Shown here: piece by piece, positions 18,400 to 27,400 of the stretch
Layout: each line of letters begins with the position of its first letter
Position numbering within the stretch: the first letter of the stretch is position 1
DNA from: Parcubacteria group bacterium GW2011_GWA2_51_10
GTDB taxonomy: Bacteria; Patescibacteriota; Minisyncoccia; Phycocordibacterales; UBA2100
Length of the DNA stretch: 33,386 nt
NCBI GenBank assembly: GCA_001004265.1
Contig: LCQS01000002.1
Span: 1 to 33,386, forward strand
Direction: 5' to 3'
The notes under the pieces: model-generated
Seen by the model: only the letters and a program-made list of their open reading frames with translations
Database searches by the model: none
Told to the model about the DNA's origin: nothing
Program-made: the position numbers and the translations under genes

Positions 18400-18639
18400 A
18401 TGAAATATATCTTGTACGTCAGAGCAGAATGTCCGTACGTCACGAAGGTGAAAATTTTCGCTGAGCCGCTCGGTCTAGAGTTTGACGAGCGCGACATTTC
18501 CGATCCAGCCGTGGCCGACGAGTTGATCGAGCGGGGAGGGAAACGCCAAGTGCCGTATCTCGTAGACGTAGAGAACGTAGTTGAGATGTATGAATCAGAG
18601 GACATCATCGAATATCTCAAGCAGCATGCTGGCTCATGA
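18400..18639 (+). CDS. Glutaredoxin-like (GST N-terminal-like) protein
   Basis: MKYILYVRAECPYVTKVKIFAEPLG...GGKRQVPYLVDVENVVEMYESEDIIEYL; monothiol-like CPYV. Confidence 0.88.
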   Translation: MKYILYVRAECPYVTKVKIFAEPLGLEFDERDISDPAVADELIERGGKRQVPYLVDVENVVEMYESEDIIEYLKQHAGS

Positions 18640-18860
18640 TGATCGTACGAGTCAAAGTAAAAACCGGAGTGCGCAGAGAGAAGTTTCTTCAGATTGCGGA
18701 GAATGCATTCGAGGTGCAGGTGCGCGAGAAACCCGAGAGAGGCGCCGCGAACGATCGAGTGCGTGCACTCGTTGCCGGATATTTCAGCGTGCCGCTGAAA
18801 AACGTGCGGATTGTCTCCGGGCACCATGCAACAAGTAAGTTGCTGAAGGTGATACAATAA
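18636..18860 (+). CDS. DUF167 (YggU-like) protein
   Basis: VKVKTGVRREKF...VQVREKPERGAANDRVRALVAGYFSVPLKNVRIVSGHHATSKLLKV. Confidence 0.92.
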   Translation: MMIVRVKVKTGVRREKFLQIAENAFEVQVREKPERGAANDRVRALVAGYFSVPLKNVRIVSGHHATSKLLKVIQ

Positions 18861-18903
18861 TCAGTGTAATTTGCTAAAAAACTATAAACTAAAAACTATT
18901 CCC

Positions 18904-19263
18904 ATGGACATCCGCATCAAGACGACAAATTACACGATGACGCCGGAGGTTTCCGACTACCTAGACCAGCGCCTACAGGCGATTTCGAAGCTTATCTATG
19001 AGGATGAGGAATTAGCGCGGTGCGAAGTGGAGGTGGGGCGTGCGGCAGGGCACCCGGAGCGAGGCAATATATGGAGGGCAGAGCTCAACCTCGCATATAA
19101 GGGGTATCACCTGCGCGCGGAAGCGACGGCAGAAACCGTGAACGCCGCCATCGATGAAGTCAAAGACGACATTACGAGTCAACTGCGACGCGGCAAGCGG
19201 TTGCACATCCGCCTTGCGCGCCGCGGTGGCGCGCTCCTCAAGCGTCTCATTCGCCGGGAATAG
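18904..19263 (+). CDS. raiA: Ribosome hibernation promoting factor/RaiA-type protein
   Basis: MDIRIKTTNYTMTPEVSDYLDQRLQAISKLI...AELNLAYKGYHLRAEATAETVNAAIDEVKDDITSQLRR. Confidence 0.88.
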   Translation: MDIRIKTTNYTMTPEVSDYLDQRLQAISKLIYEDEELARCEVEVGRAAGHPERGNIWRAELNLAYKGYHLRAEATAETVNAAIDEVKDDITSQLRRGKRLHIRLARRGGALLKRLIRRE

Positions 19264-19484
19264 TGGAGGAGGGATGCGAGAACTGCTTTGTACAAGCCAT
19301 TTTGTATCGGACATCATAAAGGACATAAAGGACAGGGTGGCTCCTGATTCTATTGCGGCACTAGACGGAAGGGCTTTTGCGCGCGACTACTCTACCGGAC
19401 TGCAGTTTTCACTCTGCGTCAATTGTGCGCCGCATTATTGCTTGCATACTTAGGCTAGAGCTTATTCGTTAAAGCACATAGCGT

Positions 19485-21272
19485 ATGACGTTGATTCGAA
19501 CGGCCGTACGCGCAGGAAGCATAGTCATCCTCGCTCTTCTTGCGCTCGGCGTTTTCCAGGGAAACCAGCGTCTCGCGTTTGCAGAAATACAAGATCCCTC
19601 CGATCTTGCGTCTAAAATAATTTGTAAAGTCTACGGCGATCTGAATGCGGTCGGCAGTCCGCTGCCGCACCTTAATGCAGGCGATTGCCCGGCACCTCCT
19701 CCGGTACCTCAATGCGCGGATGGAATTGATAATGATGGCGATGGCCTTATAGATAATGCCGATCCGGGTTGTTCTGGATCGGACGACAATGATGAGACGA
19801 ATTCCTCCGTCCCTGCGCAGTGCGCGGATGGGACAGATAACGATTCGGATGGTTTCTCAGATACAAATGATCCGAATTGCCACACGGACGGGAATCCTCT
19901 CAATGCGTCCTCGTATGACCCGACCCGCAGTGAATCGGGATCTCTCCCTGTCTGTTGGAATAATTTGGACGACGACGGAGACGGGTTAAAGGATTTTCCG
20001 GCCGATCTCGGCTGTTCATCGCCGCTCGATGCTGACGAGTCAAACACCGCGCTTCCCGGGGCTGAAAATACGCTCGCGCTCTGTTCCGATGAAATAGATA
20101 ACGACGCGGATGGCGCTATAGATCTTGCCGATCCTGATTGTGGGAGCTTCCAAGCAAAACTGGTCGTGGTGAAGATAGTTATCAACGACAATGCTGGCAC
20201 GAGCACCGTATCGAGTTTTTCTCTCCATATAGCAACAACATCTCCGGGCATGGCGGAAACTATTGGGGTCGCCTCCGGCGCAACGACGACAGTCTCGATC
20301 GGTACATGGACAGTAGGCGAGATCCAGAAGTCTGGTTACGCAGCCACATTTGGCGGTGATTGCAATGCGAGCGGCCAGGTGACGCTTGCGACGGGCGAGA
20401 CAAAAACATGCACCATCACCAACAATGACATTGCGCCTGCGGCGATGCTCGCCTGCGCGGATGGAATTGATAATGATGGCGACGGTCTTATAGACAGCGC
20501 GGATCCGGGTTGTTCGGACTCTTCGGACAATGACGAGGCAAATATTGCAAACGGAGATGAGTCCGAAGAAGATTCAACGGAAACAACGGCGGGATCTGGT
20601 GGCAACGGAGGAGGTGGCGGCGGAGGATCTGGCGGGAACGGGCCCGTCACCGGTTCCTTTGGCCTCGTTGATGGAAGTGCTGGCGGTGTCGTGCTTGGGG
20701 CTTCCACAACGACCGCACTCTCCGTAGCTACTTCCACGGTGACGGACATCAATGAATCATGCAATCGCTTTCTCACCGCGTTTATACGGTCGGGGAGGAA
20801 GAACGACGAGACGCAGGTTCGCCGCCTTCAGACCATACTTCGTGATTACGAGGGCGCAACAATAGAGGTAAATGGCGTGTATGACGCGGCGACGCTCGCG
20901 GCAGTGCACGCATTCCAGAGCAAATACGCATCAGAAATTCTCACGCCATGGGGGATCGAGGAATCAACCGGCTTCGTGTACCTCACGACGCGCAAGAAGA
21001 TAAATGAGATTTACTGTCGCAGCCTGGTGCAATTTCCCCTCACCGACACGGAACGCCAGATAATAGAGAAAACGCGCTCGACAATCACGGTGACGACGGA
21101 CTCTTCGAAACCAAATCCAACTGTGAAGCTATCGCCCGCCACTACGCTGAAAGGGGAGGATGGATCGGCGAAGGCGACGTCCTCACAAGGGGCCGGAACG
21201 ATGCCGGACGAGGGAAGAGCGAATTTTTGGACACGTATTCTGGAGGCAATCAGGGGAAAAACTCAGAGGTAG
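19485..21272 (+). CDS. Secreted modular surface protein: five MopE/Asp-rich 'CADGIDNDGDGLIDxxDPGC' repeats, an NDN-type beta domain, C-terminal PG-binding-like domain
   Basis: Signal peptide; repeats read directly; LQTILRDYEG...VYDAATLAAVHAFQSKYASEILTP PG-binding-like; stop codon lies inside a dispersed repeat. Confidence 0.9.
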   Translation: MTLIRTAVRAGSIVILALLALGVFQGNQRLAFAEIQDPSDLASKIICKVYGDLNAVGSPLPHLNAGDCPAPPPVPQCADGIDNDGDGLIDNADPGCSGSDDNDETNSSVPAQCADGTDNDSDGFSDTNDPNCHTDGNPLNASSYDPTRSESGSLPVCWNNLDDDGDGLKDFPADLGCSSPLDADESNTALPGAENTLALCSDEIDNDADGAIDLADPDCGSFQAKLVVVKIVINDNAGTSTVSSFSLHIATTSPGMAETIGVASGATTTVSIGTWTVGEIQKSGYAATFGGDCNASGQVTLATGETKTCTITNNDIAPAAMLACADGIDNDGDGLIDSADPGCSDSSDNDEANIANGDESEEDSTETTAGSGGNGGGGGGGSGGNGPVTGSFGLVDGSAGGVVLGASTTTALSVATSTVTDINESCNRFLTAFIRSGRKNDETQVRRLQTILRDYEGATIEVNGVYDAATLAAVHAFQSKYASEILTPWGIEESTGFVYLTTRKKINEIYCRSLVQFPLTDTERQIIEKTRSTITVTTDSSKPNPTVKLSPATTLKGEDGSAKATSSQGAGTMPDEGRANFWTRILEAIRGKTQR

Positions 21273-21309
21273 GTTCTCTGTGTTTCCTCAGAGGTCGGTT
21301 CTCGGGGAT
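21256..21309. repeat. REP-like repeat, two direct copies (cores 21264-21278, 21289-21303)
   Basis: cagaggtaggttctc and cagaggtcggttctc. Confidence 0.9.
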
Positions 21310-21330
21310 TTACTGTGCTAGGATTTGCAC

Positions 21331-22029
21331 ATGTTGCGCAAGACGCCGCTTTTTTCCGGCGAGACGTATCATATTTACAATAGAGGAGCGCACAAATTTG
21401 CTACCTTCACGGATGAATCCGACTATTGGCGCTTTTCCGCGCTTCTCCATCTTGCAAATCACACGGGCCCCGTACTGCTGGGCGAGTTGCTTGAAAGAAA
21501 AAAACACAGAGGTCGGTTCTCGGGGGAGATTTTTACAGAACACGCCGATAAGGCGCTCGTTGCTGTACTCGCATACGCCCTGATGCCGAATCATTTTCAT
21601 CTTGTGATCAGGCAGAAAATGGACAACGGAATCACAAAGTTTATGCAAAAAGTGACAGTTTCTTATTCGATGTACTTCAATACGAAATACGAACACAGCG
21701 GGGTTCTCTTTCAAGGGCGATTTATGAGCAGTCACTTGGGTACTGATCCCTACTTCAAGTGGATTTTTCCGTATGTACATCTCAACCCCGTATCGCTCGT
21801 AGAATCAGACTGGCGGGAAAAAGGAATCACTGATTCTGCGCGCGCAAAAAAATTCCTCCGGAACTATAGATACTCAAGTTACTACGACTATTACGTCGGC
21901 GATCGATCCGAGCGCGCGATACTCGCATATGATGAAGCAGTCGATCTTCTCGACAGAGAGGACGATATTCAGCGCATGCTGGTGGCGTATGGGAAAGGGA
22001 AGGCGATCTATTCTGATTTCGCCGCATAA
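21331..22029 (+). mobile_element. REP-associated tyrosine (RAYT/IS200-like Y1, HUH) transposase
   Basis: MLRKTPLFSGETYHIYNRGAHK...ALMPNHFHLVIRQ (HUH)...VSYSMYFNTKYEHSGVLFQGRFMS (Tyr)...YVHLNPV. Confidence 0.95.
21507..21521 (+). repeat. Repeat core inside the RAYT coding sequence, in frame (encodes HRGRFSG)
   Basis: cac aga ggt cgg ttc tcg ggg. Confidence 0.9.
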
Positions 22030-22031
22030 CA

Positions 22032-22089
22032 AAAAACCCAGAGGTAGGTTCTCCGGAGTAAAAAACTCAGAGGTAGGTTCTCGGGGATT
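22032..22089. repeat. REP-like repeat, two direct copies (cores 22039-22053, 22068-22082)
   Basis: cagaggtaggttctc twice, right after the RAYT stop. Confidence 0.9.
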
Positions 22090-22108
22090 TCGGGGATTTT
22101 GTCCGTTA

Positions 22109-22136
22109 TTGACAAGGGTGAAGTGTTGTATAAGAT
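22109..22136 (+). promoter_or_regulatory. Sigma70-like promoter candidate for the hairpin RNA
   Basis: TTGACA (22109-22114) with TATAAG/TAAGAT at 22129-22136. Confidence 0.45.
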
Positions 22137-22141
22137 TCCGC

Positions 22142-22240
22142 CGGAGCTGGAACTTCACGTAGGGGTTTCAGAGCGGATCCGAGACCGACAGCTTTTTGCT
22201 GGTTTCCCTAGGCCTTGGGTCCGCTCTGAAACCCCTTTTC
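22142..22240 (+). ncRNA. Candidate structured small RNA (23-bp stem with 30-nt loop, trailing T-run)
   Basis: Arms 22161-22183 / 22214-22236 with two G.U pairs, followed by TTTT; inner hairpin cagc-ttttt-gctg; loop contains TGCTGGTTTCCCTA. Confidence 0.5.
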
Positions 22241-22510
22241 TCATGCACATAAGTATACATTAGATAGCGACGTAGCAGATGCAGAATGCTTACTACCTCC
22301 TTCATTTGTGCGCTGTTCACACCTTTTCCACAGTCTATTCAGGAATCAATAAACATCGTGAGCGCTTTTCCCTGCGGTGCTCTTAGAGTAGAGAAATACG
22401 GGGTAATCTCGCGTGCTCTCCTATTTCAGCTGAACTTCATATAAACATTGTACGGTACTTGACGTGTATGTGCGCACTGTGTCGTATTCACTGAAATAAG
22501 CAAAATGTTG

Positions 22511-22538
22511 TTGACCTTCGGTGCATTGCATACATAAT
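22511..22538 (+). promoter_or_regulatory. Sigma70-like promoter candidate
   Basis: TTGACC-N16-CATAAT. Confidence 0.45.
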
Positions 22539-22544
22539 ACTCGC

Positions 22545-22690
22545 AACGTTGCGCGTGCGTCTCTCATCGAGCGTTCGAGTAGCGAAAGGGAAACCAGCGA
22601 CATCTCACATGATCGCTGTAGAAAGAACATCTAAAGGACAAGAGCAATGGAGGCGGAGCACTCGCGATGCGGGTGGTCCGTTTTTTTATT
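22545..22690 (+). ncRNA. Candidate small non-coding transcript carrying GGGAAACCAGC and ending at a hairpin/T7 terminator
   Basis: Promoter at 22511-22538; hairpin ggagcactcgcgatgcgggtggtcc (one mismatch) followed by gttttttt; no convincing ORF. Confidence 0.35.
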
Positions 22691-22717
22691 TTCGTATCGG
22701 ACACACACGTCCTAAGG

Positions 22718-22749
22718 GAAAAACTCAGAGGTCGGTTCTCGGGGATTTT
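22718..22749. repeat. REP-like repeat copy (core 22726-22740)
   Basis: cagaggtcggttctc. Confidence 0.9.
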
Positions 22750-22757
22750 GTGGAGAG

Positions 22758-22796
22758 CACGGCACGATTCGCTTGAGAGAAGCGAGTCGTGCCGTG
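22758..22796. other. Long near-perfect hairpin
   Basis: cacggcacgattcgctt-gagag-aagcgagtcgtgccgtg, 17-bp arms with a single T/G pair. Confidence 0.85.
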
Positions 22797-22930
22797 AACT
22801 GCACGCCGGCTGCCGCAGCAGCGGGGGAGTTCACAGAAGGTCGATACCCTGTAATTACTCAATGCACAATTCCTAATCGTGCACATGAGTGGTTGCGGAT
22901 TATCCATTATAAAAAATAAAATAAAACATT

Positions 22931-23656
22931 ATGACAAACAGTAAAACTCTGAATTTCAGCGTAGCTGCCGCAGTGGCAGTTGCGATGGCACTTGCACTTC
23001 TCGCGTTTGCCACAACGGCATCCGCGGCAGTGAACTCAAGCTCCATAACGATTACAACCACGAACCGCGGCACGATCGACAACTACACCTCGGCTCGCTC
23101 GCACACGGGCAACAACACGGCGGAAGGCAGTGTTGGCGGTGTTGGTGGGCAAGGCGGCGATGTTACATCGGATGGTGACAACAACAACGGTGGCGCTACG
23201 ACCGGCAATGGCGGCAACGGCGGCGACGGCGGCGCTGGAGGCCTCGTTGACACGGGCGACGCGACGGCAGAAGCCGGCACGGAGAACGATCTCAACACAA
23301 GTGACGTTGAGGTTGATCTCACGACAGCAGGCGGTGATGTGAATAGCACGTCTGTTGATGTCGTAACTGACAACACGCAGACTGGCTGCGACTGTCCTAA
23401 CAACATCGACAATCGCACAAAGGCCCGCGCATACAGCGGAGACAATGATGCTAAGGGCAGCACAGGCGGCGATGGCGAAAGGGGCGGCGCTATTTCTGGC
23501 GGCCAAGGTGACTTCAACAACGGCGGCGCAGGGACTGGCGACGGCGGCGACGGTGGCAATGGCGAGTTGGGCGGCACGGTATTTACCGGCAATGCAAGCT
23601 CGACATCTGCGACGCTTAACTTGCTGAACACGGTTATTCTTCGTGTTCGCATCTAA
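22931..23656 (+). CDS. Secreted PGRS-like Gly/Asn/Asp-rich protein with two copies of the TG(D/N)A module
   Basis: Signal peptide ending ATTASAAV; GGNGGDGGAGGLVDTGDATAEAG..., GGDGGNGELGGTVFTGNASSTSATLNLLNTVILRVRI. Confidence 0.85.
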   Translation: MTNSKTLNFSVAAAVAVAMALALLAFATTASAAVNSSSITITTTNRGTIDNYTSARSHTGNNTAEGSVGGVGGQGGDVTSDGDNNNGGATTGNGGNGGDGGAGGLVDTGDATAEAGTENDLNTSDVEVDLTTAGGDVNSTSVDVVTDNTQTGCDCPNNIDNRTKARAYSGDNDAKGSTGGDGERGGAISGGQGDFNNGGAGTGDGGDGGNGELGGTVFTGNASSTSATLNLLNTVILRVRI

Positions 23657-23693
23657 TCTCTAGAGACTCGCTCTAGTCATTAGAGTTCTTTGA

Positions 23694-23815
23694 GGGTCGG
23701 GTATCCAGCTCCACTTTTGCACGTTGAGTGTCGGTGTATAACGCTCTACCGAACGCATGCGCTCGGTTGGGAGGCACTGATGTTTGGAATGCAAAAGTGG
23801 AGCTGGACCCCGCCC
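23694..23815. repeat. 122-bp element bounded by about 26-bp inverted repeats (MITE-like or structured leader)
   Basis: tccagctccacttttgca (23704-23721) perfect inverted match to tgcaaaagtggagctgga (23790-23807); flanking gggtcggg/ccccgccc extend it. Confidence 0.75.
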
Positions 23816-23856
23816 TCCGGACAGCCCTTCTCAGGGAAGGAAGTTTGTCCGGAGGG
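23813..23856 (+). other. Second hairpin in the same intergenic region
   Basis: ccctccggac (23813-23822) / gtccggaggg (23847-23856), inner ccttc...gaagg. Confidence 0.7.
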
Positions 23857-23892
23857 AACTCCATTCGTTAAAAACTTAAAACGAAACCAGCT

Positions 23893-24360
23893 ATGAATAG
23901 ATCACTATCTCTTGCAGCACGGGTAGCGATAGTCGGAGCAGTCTTGGCGATTCTCTCTATTGCCGTGTACGCACTTGCAATGAACGCGTACGGAGACGCG
24001 TCTGCGTATGCAGACGCGCGAGAGGACGCGGCGCGCGATCGCGGGACGACGGGGCGCACTATCGAACCAACCCCTACACCTCCGCCGCCGACCCCCGCGC
24101 CGGCGCCGAAGCCGGATCCAAAAAAAGGCGGTATTTCAAATTCAACGAGCGGCACCGCCGATTCCGGTGGCAACGAAGGCGGCAACGTGACGACGGGGGA
24201 TGAGCATGTCGAAGTCGTCGTCGTGAACATTGGGCCTACGAACAATCCGCCTCCACCGGAAGAGGATGATGAAGAGAGTTCTCCACCTGTTGCCCCGGAG
24301 CCGCAGTGCGACAGACGCTCGCCCGAAGGATGCTCGCAGGATCCGGGCCGCGCTCGATAG
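23893..24360 (+). CDS. Secreted/anchored small protein with Pro-rich linker and a single degenerate TGD module
   Basis: N-terminal TM; EPTPTPPPPTPAPAPKPDPKKGGISNSTSGTADSGGNEGGNVTTGDEHVEVVVVNIGPTN. Confidence 0.8.
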   Translation: MNRSLSLAARVAIVGAVLAILSIAVYALAMNAYGDASAYADAREDAARDRGTTGRTIEPTPTPPPPTPAPAPKPDPKKGGISNSTSGTADSGGNEGGNVTTGDEHVEVVVVNIGPTNNPPPPEEDDEESSPPVAPEPQCDRRSPEGCSQDPGRAR

Positions 24361-24403
24361 TAAAATAAAGCGGCTTACTAACTAATCTTAGGAAACCAGC
24401 ATT

Positions 24404-27400
24404 ATGAAAAAAGTATTTTCGATCGGATTTACCGGAGCGCTCATTGCTCTTGGTGTATTCGTGTTCACTGCGCATTTAGCAATTGCTGCGCATCCGGCCG
24501 GGCCCGCCGGCTATTGGGCGCTTGACGAAGGGGCCGGTACTGTCGCAACAGATTCGAGTGGGCATAGCAATGACGGCGCAATAAACGGCGCAGTGTACGC
24601 CGGCTCTGGTGCGCCCGTGCCGGGAAGCGCAGATGCATTGTCTTTTGACGGCGTCGACGACTACGTGCAGGTCTCTGATAACGCTGAACTAGATATCTCA
24701 ACCGCGATTACCGTCGCGGGTTGGATTAGGCTCGATTCATTCACTCAACAGGCAACAGTCGCAGGCAAGTGGCGCGACATAAGCGCGGCTAACGAGCGCG
24801 GCTACTTACTCGTTGTTGCCACCGATGGAACTCCGCGTTTTTACATTTCTACCACCGGAGCCGATTTCGCTGTTGCTACTGGCGCAGCTCTGTCGATCGG
24901 AGTTTGGCATCATTTACTTGGCACGTATGACGGCACGACTGTTAATCTCTACGTCGATGGAACACTCGTAGCATCCACACTCCAGGTAGGTGCCATATTC
25001 TTAAATGATGAGCCGCTGCTGATAGGCGCAAATGACGGTTTTGGCGGCTCTAGTCGGAAGTTCACTGACGGAACAATCGACGAAGTCCAAATCTATAATC
25101 GAGTTCTTACGTCCGATGAAATTGAAATTCTCTCGAACGCGGGCGACACGCTTTTTGTAGATGATGACGGACAGATCGGATTCGGCTCAATAGATTGCGA
25201 TGGCGTCGGAGTAGGCGCGTACACAGTCATTCAGGACGCGGTGGACGCCGCGAGCTCGGGAGACACGGTTCAGGTATGTCCGGGAATTTACGACGAGCAA
25301 GTAGTCATTGATGCAAAAAATATTACGCTCCAAGGTGCGGGTGATACCACCATTGTGAAGCCAACATCTGCGAGCGTGCTCACATCGCTCTACACCACGG
25401 GCACGCAGGCGGGCGCGTTTTTCAATGGCATCGTCATCGCGAGCATCATTGACGTGAGAAATGCCGGAGCCGCGGGCGTCACGGTTCGCGATATCAAGGT
25501 AGATGGAGAATTGATAACGTCTCTGCCAGCCGGAGCCGGACACGTCTCGGGCCTTACGTTCGGAGAAACGGGCGGTCTCGTTGACAACGTAACCGTAGAA
25601 GACACGAATCAAGTTAGCCCTACGACGGTGAGGACGTACGCGATGTGGTTCGATGCCGTCGGCGGCACTTCCGTTTCAGTAGACGTGACCGACTCAACAG
25701 CACGGCTCTACGGCAGGAATGGAATCAATGCTCGCGGCGCGAGCATCACGATCGACATAGACAACAACACCATCATCGGTCCGGGCATGGTTGGCCCCGA
25801 TCAGGTTCCGAATGGCGTGTTACTGATTGCAGAAGCGGGCGGAACAGTCACTGACAATACGATAAGCGAAAATCACTACACGGGAGCCACGTTCTTGGGC
25901 TCGGGAGTGCTGCTTTTCCAGGCGCGCGACGGGATAGTCGTTTCCGGCAACGAGATATTCGACACTGACGACGCGGTCATCATCAATGCGACCGACCTTG
26001 CATCGGTGGAGAACAACGATCTCCACAACAATGTGAAGGGTGTACGCATCGAGGCGGGCAGCGCGGGCAGCAACACCGTTACTAAAAACCTCATCACGGA
26101 CAATACATTTGTGGGGATCGAAGTGAGTGATACAGCGGGCGCGGCGAATGTGGCATTGCGCAACGCGATAACCGGAAACGCGACGGGTGTCAGCAATCTG
26201 AACGTCTCCAGCTTTGATGCCACTTGCAACTGGTGGGGAGATGTCAGTGGACCGAGCGGAGATGGTCCGGGAACAGGTGATTCGGTGAGTGCCAACGCAC
26301 CTTTTCAACCGTGGCTCACGACATCCGACCTTGTGAACGGCCCGTGCGATGGCCCGCTTACGACGCTCACTCTCGTGAAGACAGTCGTGAACGACAACGG
26401 AGGCACGGCAACGACGACCGACTTCGCGCTCTTTATTGACGGCTTTCCAGCCGCGAGCGGGGTTGCCTCAACAACATCTCCCGGCTCTCACACAGCATCG
26501 GAAACACCGCAGGGTGGATACACTCCTTCTGCATGGGGAGGCGATTGCGCCGCAGACGGCACCATCACACTCGCACTTGGTGAGAATAAAACATGCACAA
26601 TCACGAATGACGACAACGAGCCGTCGCTCACGCTCCAGAAAATTGTCGTGAATGACGACGGCGGCACTGCAACTACTTCTGACTGGACTGTAACTGCAAC
26701 AGGGCCAACCGGATTTTCCGGAAGCGGGCCGATAGTTCCGAGCGGCGCATCATTCGATGCTGGCTCATACGATCTCTCTGAGGCCGGTCCTGCGGGCTAT
26801 ACGGCAAGCGATTGGGTATGCGTCGGCGGGAATCAAACCGATGGCGACACGATTGTGATTGGCCTTGGTGAGAACGTTTTGTGCACGATCACGAACGACG
26901 ACATCGCGGTTGCGCCGCTGCCGCCTCCGGCGAATGCATGCGCGATCCCGCTTGTCGCACCATTCGGATACACGCTCATCAACGGCTCTTCTGGCAACGA
27001 CAACCTTGCAATTGCATCTTTCACGATGTTCGTAGGGAACGGCGGCAACGACAAGGTGAGAGCATTCGGCGGCAACTACATCATCTGCACCGGCAGTGGA
27101 AAAGACATCATCACATTAAGCGGCGCCAGCATTGTCACGATCGATGCAGGCAGTGGTGACAATACGATCGCTGCGCCCGTCAATATAGTGGGCTTCATAA
27201 CGACAGGAAGCGGCAAGGACAAAATCGCTCTCGGAAGCGGAGAACGCACGATTAACGCCGGAGACGGAAACAATATCGTGACGACGACAGGAAGCGGCGA
27301 CCAAACGATCACGACAGGAAGCGGCAACGACAAAATTACGACGGGAAGCGGCAATGACACGATATCCGCAGGAAGCGGCAAAAACGTAGTTGTTTCCGGC

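Noticed and set aside
19561-19569. GAAACCAGC in the 19485 CDS as a leader motif
   Set aside because: It lies 76 nt inside the signal-peptide coding region; possibly coincidental (kept only as an occurrence count).
20336-20776. 146-aa minus-strand ORF
   Set aside because: Antisense to the MopE-like surface CDS; Pro-rich mirror of a Gly tract.
22549-22876. Short plus-strand ORFs 22549-22776 and 22667-22876
   Set aside because: Run through a terminator-like hairpin, a REP copy and a 17-bp hairpin; no RBS or domain.
23036-23652. Minus-strand ORFs (156 and 189 aa) opposite the PGRS-like gene
   Set aside because: Mirror ORFs produced by GC-rich repetitive codons; Ala/Pro-rich translation with no RBS or domain.
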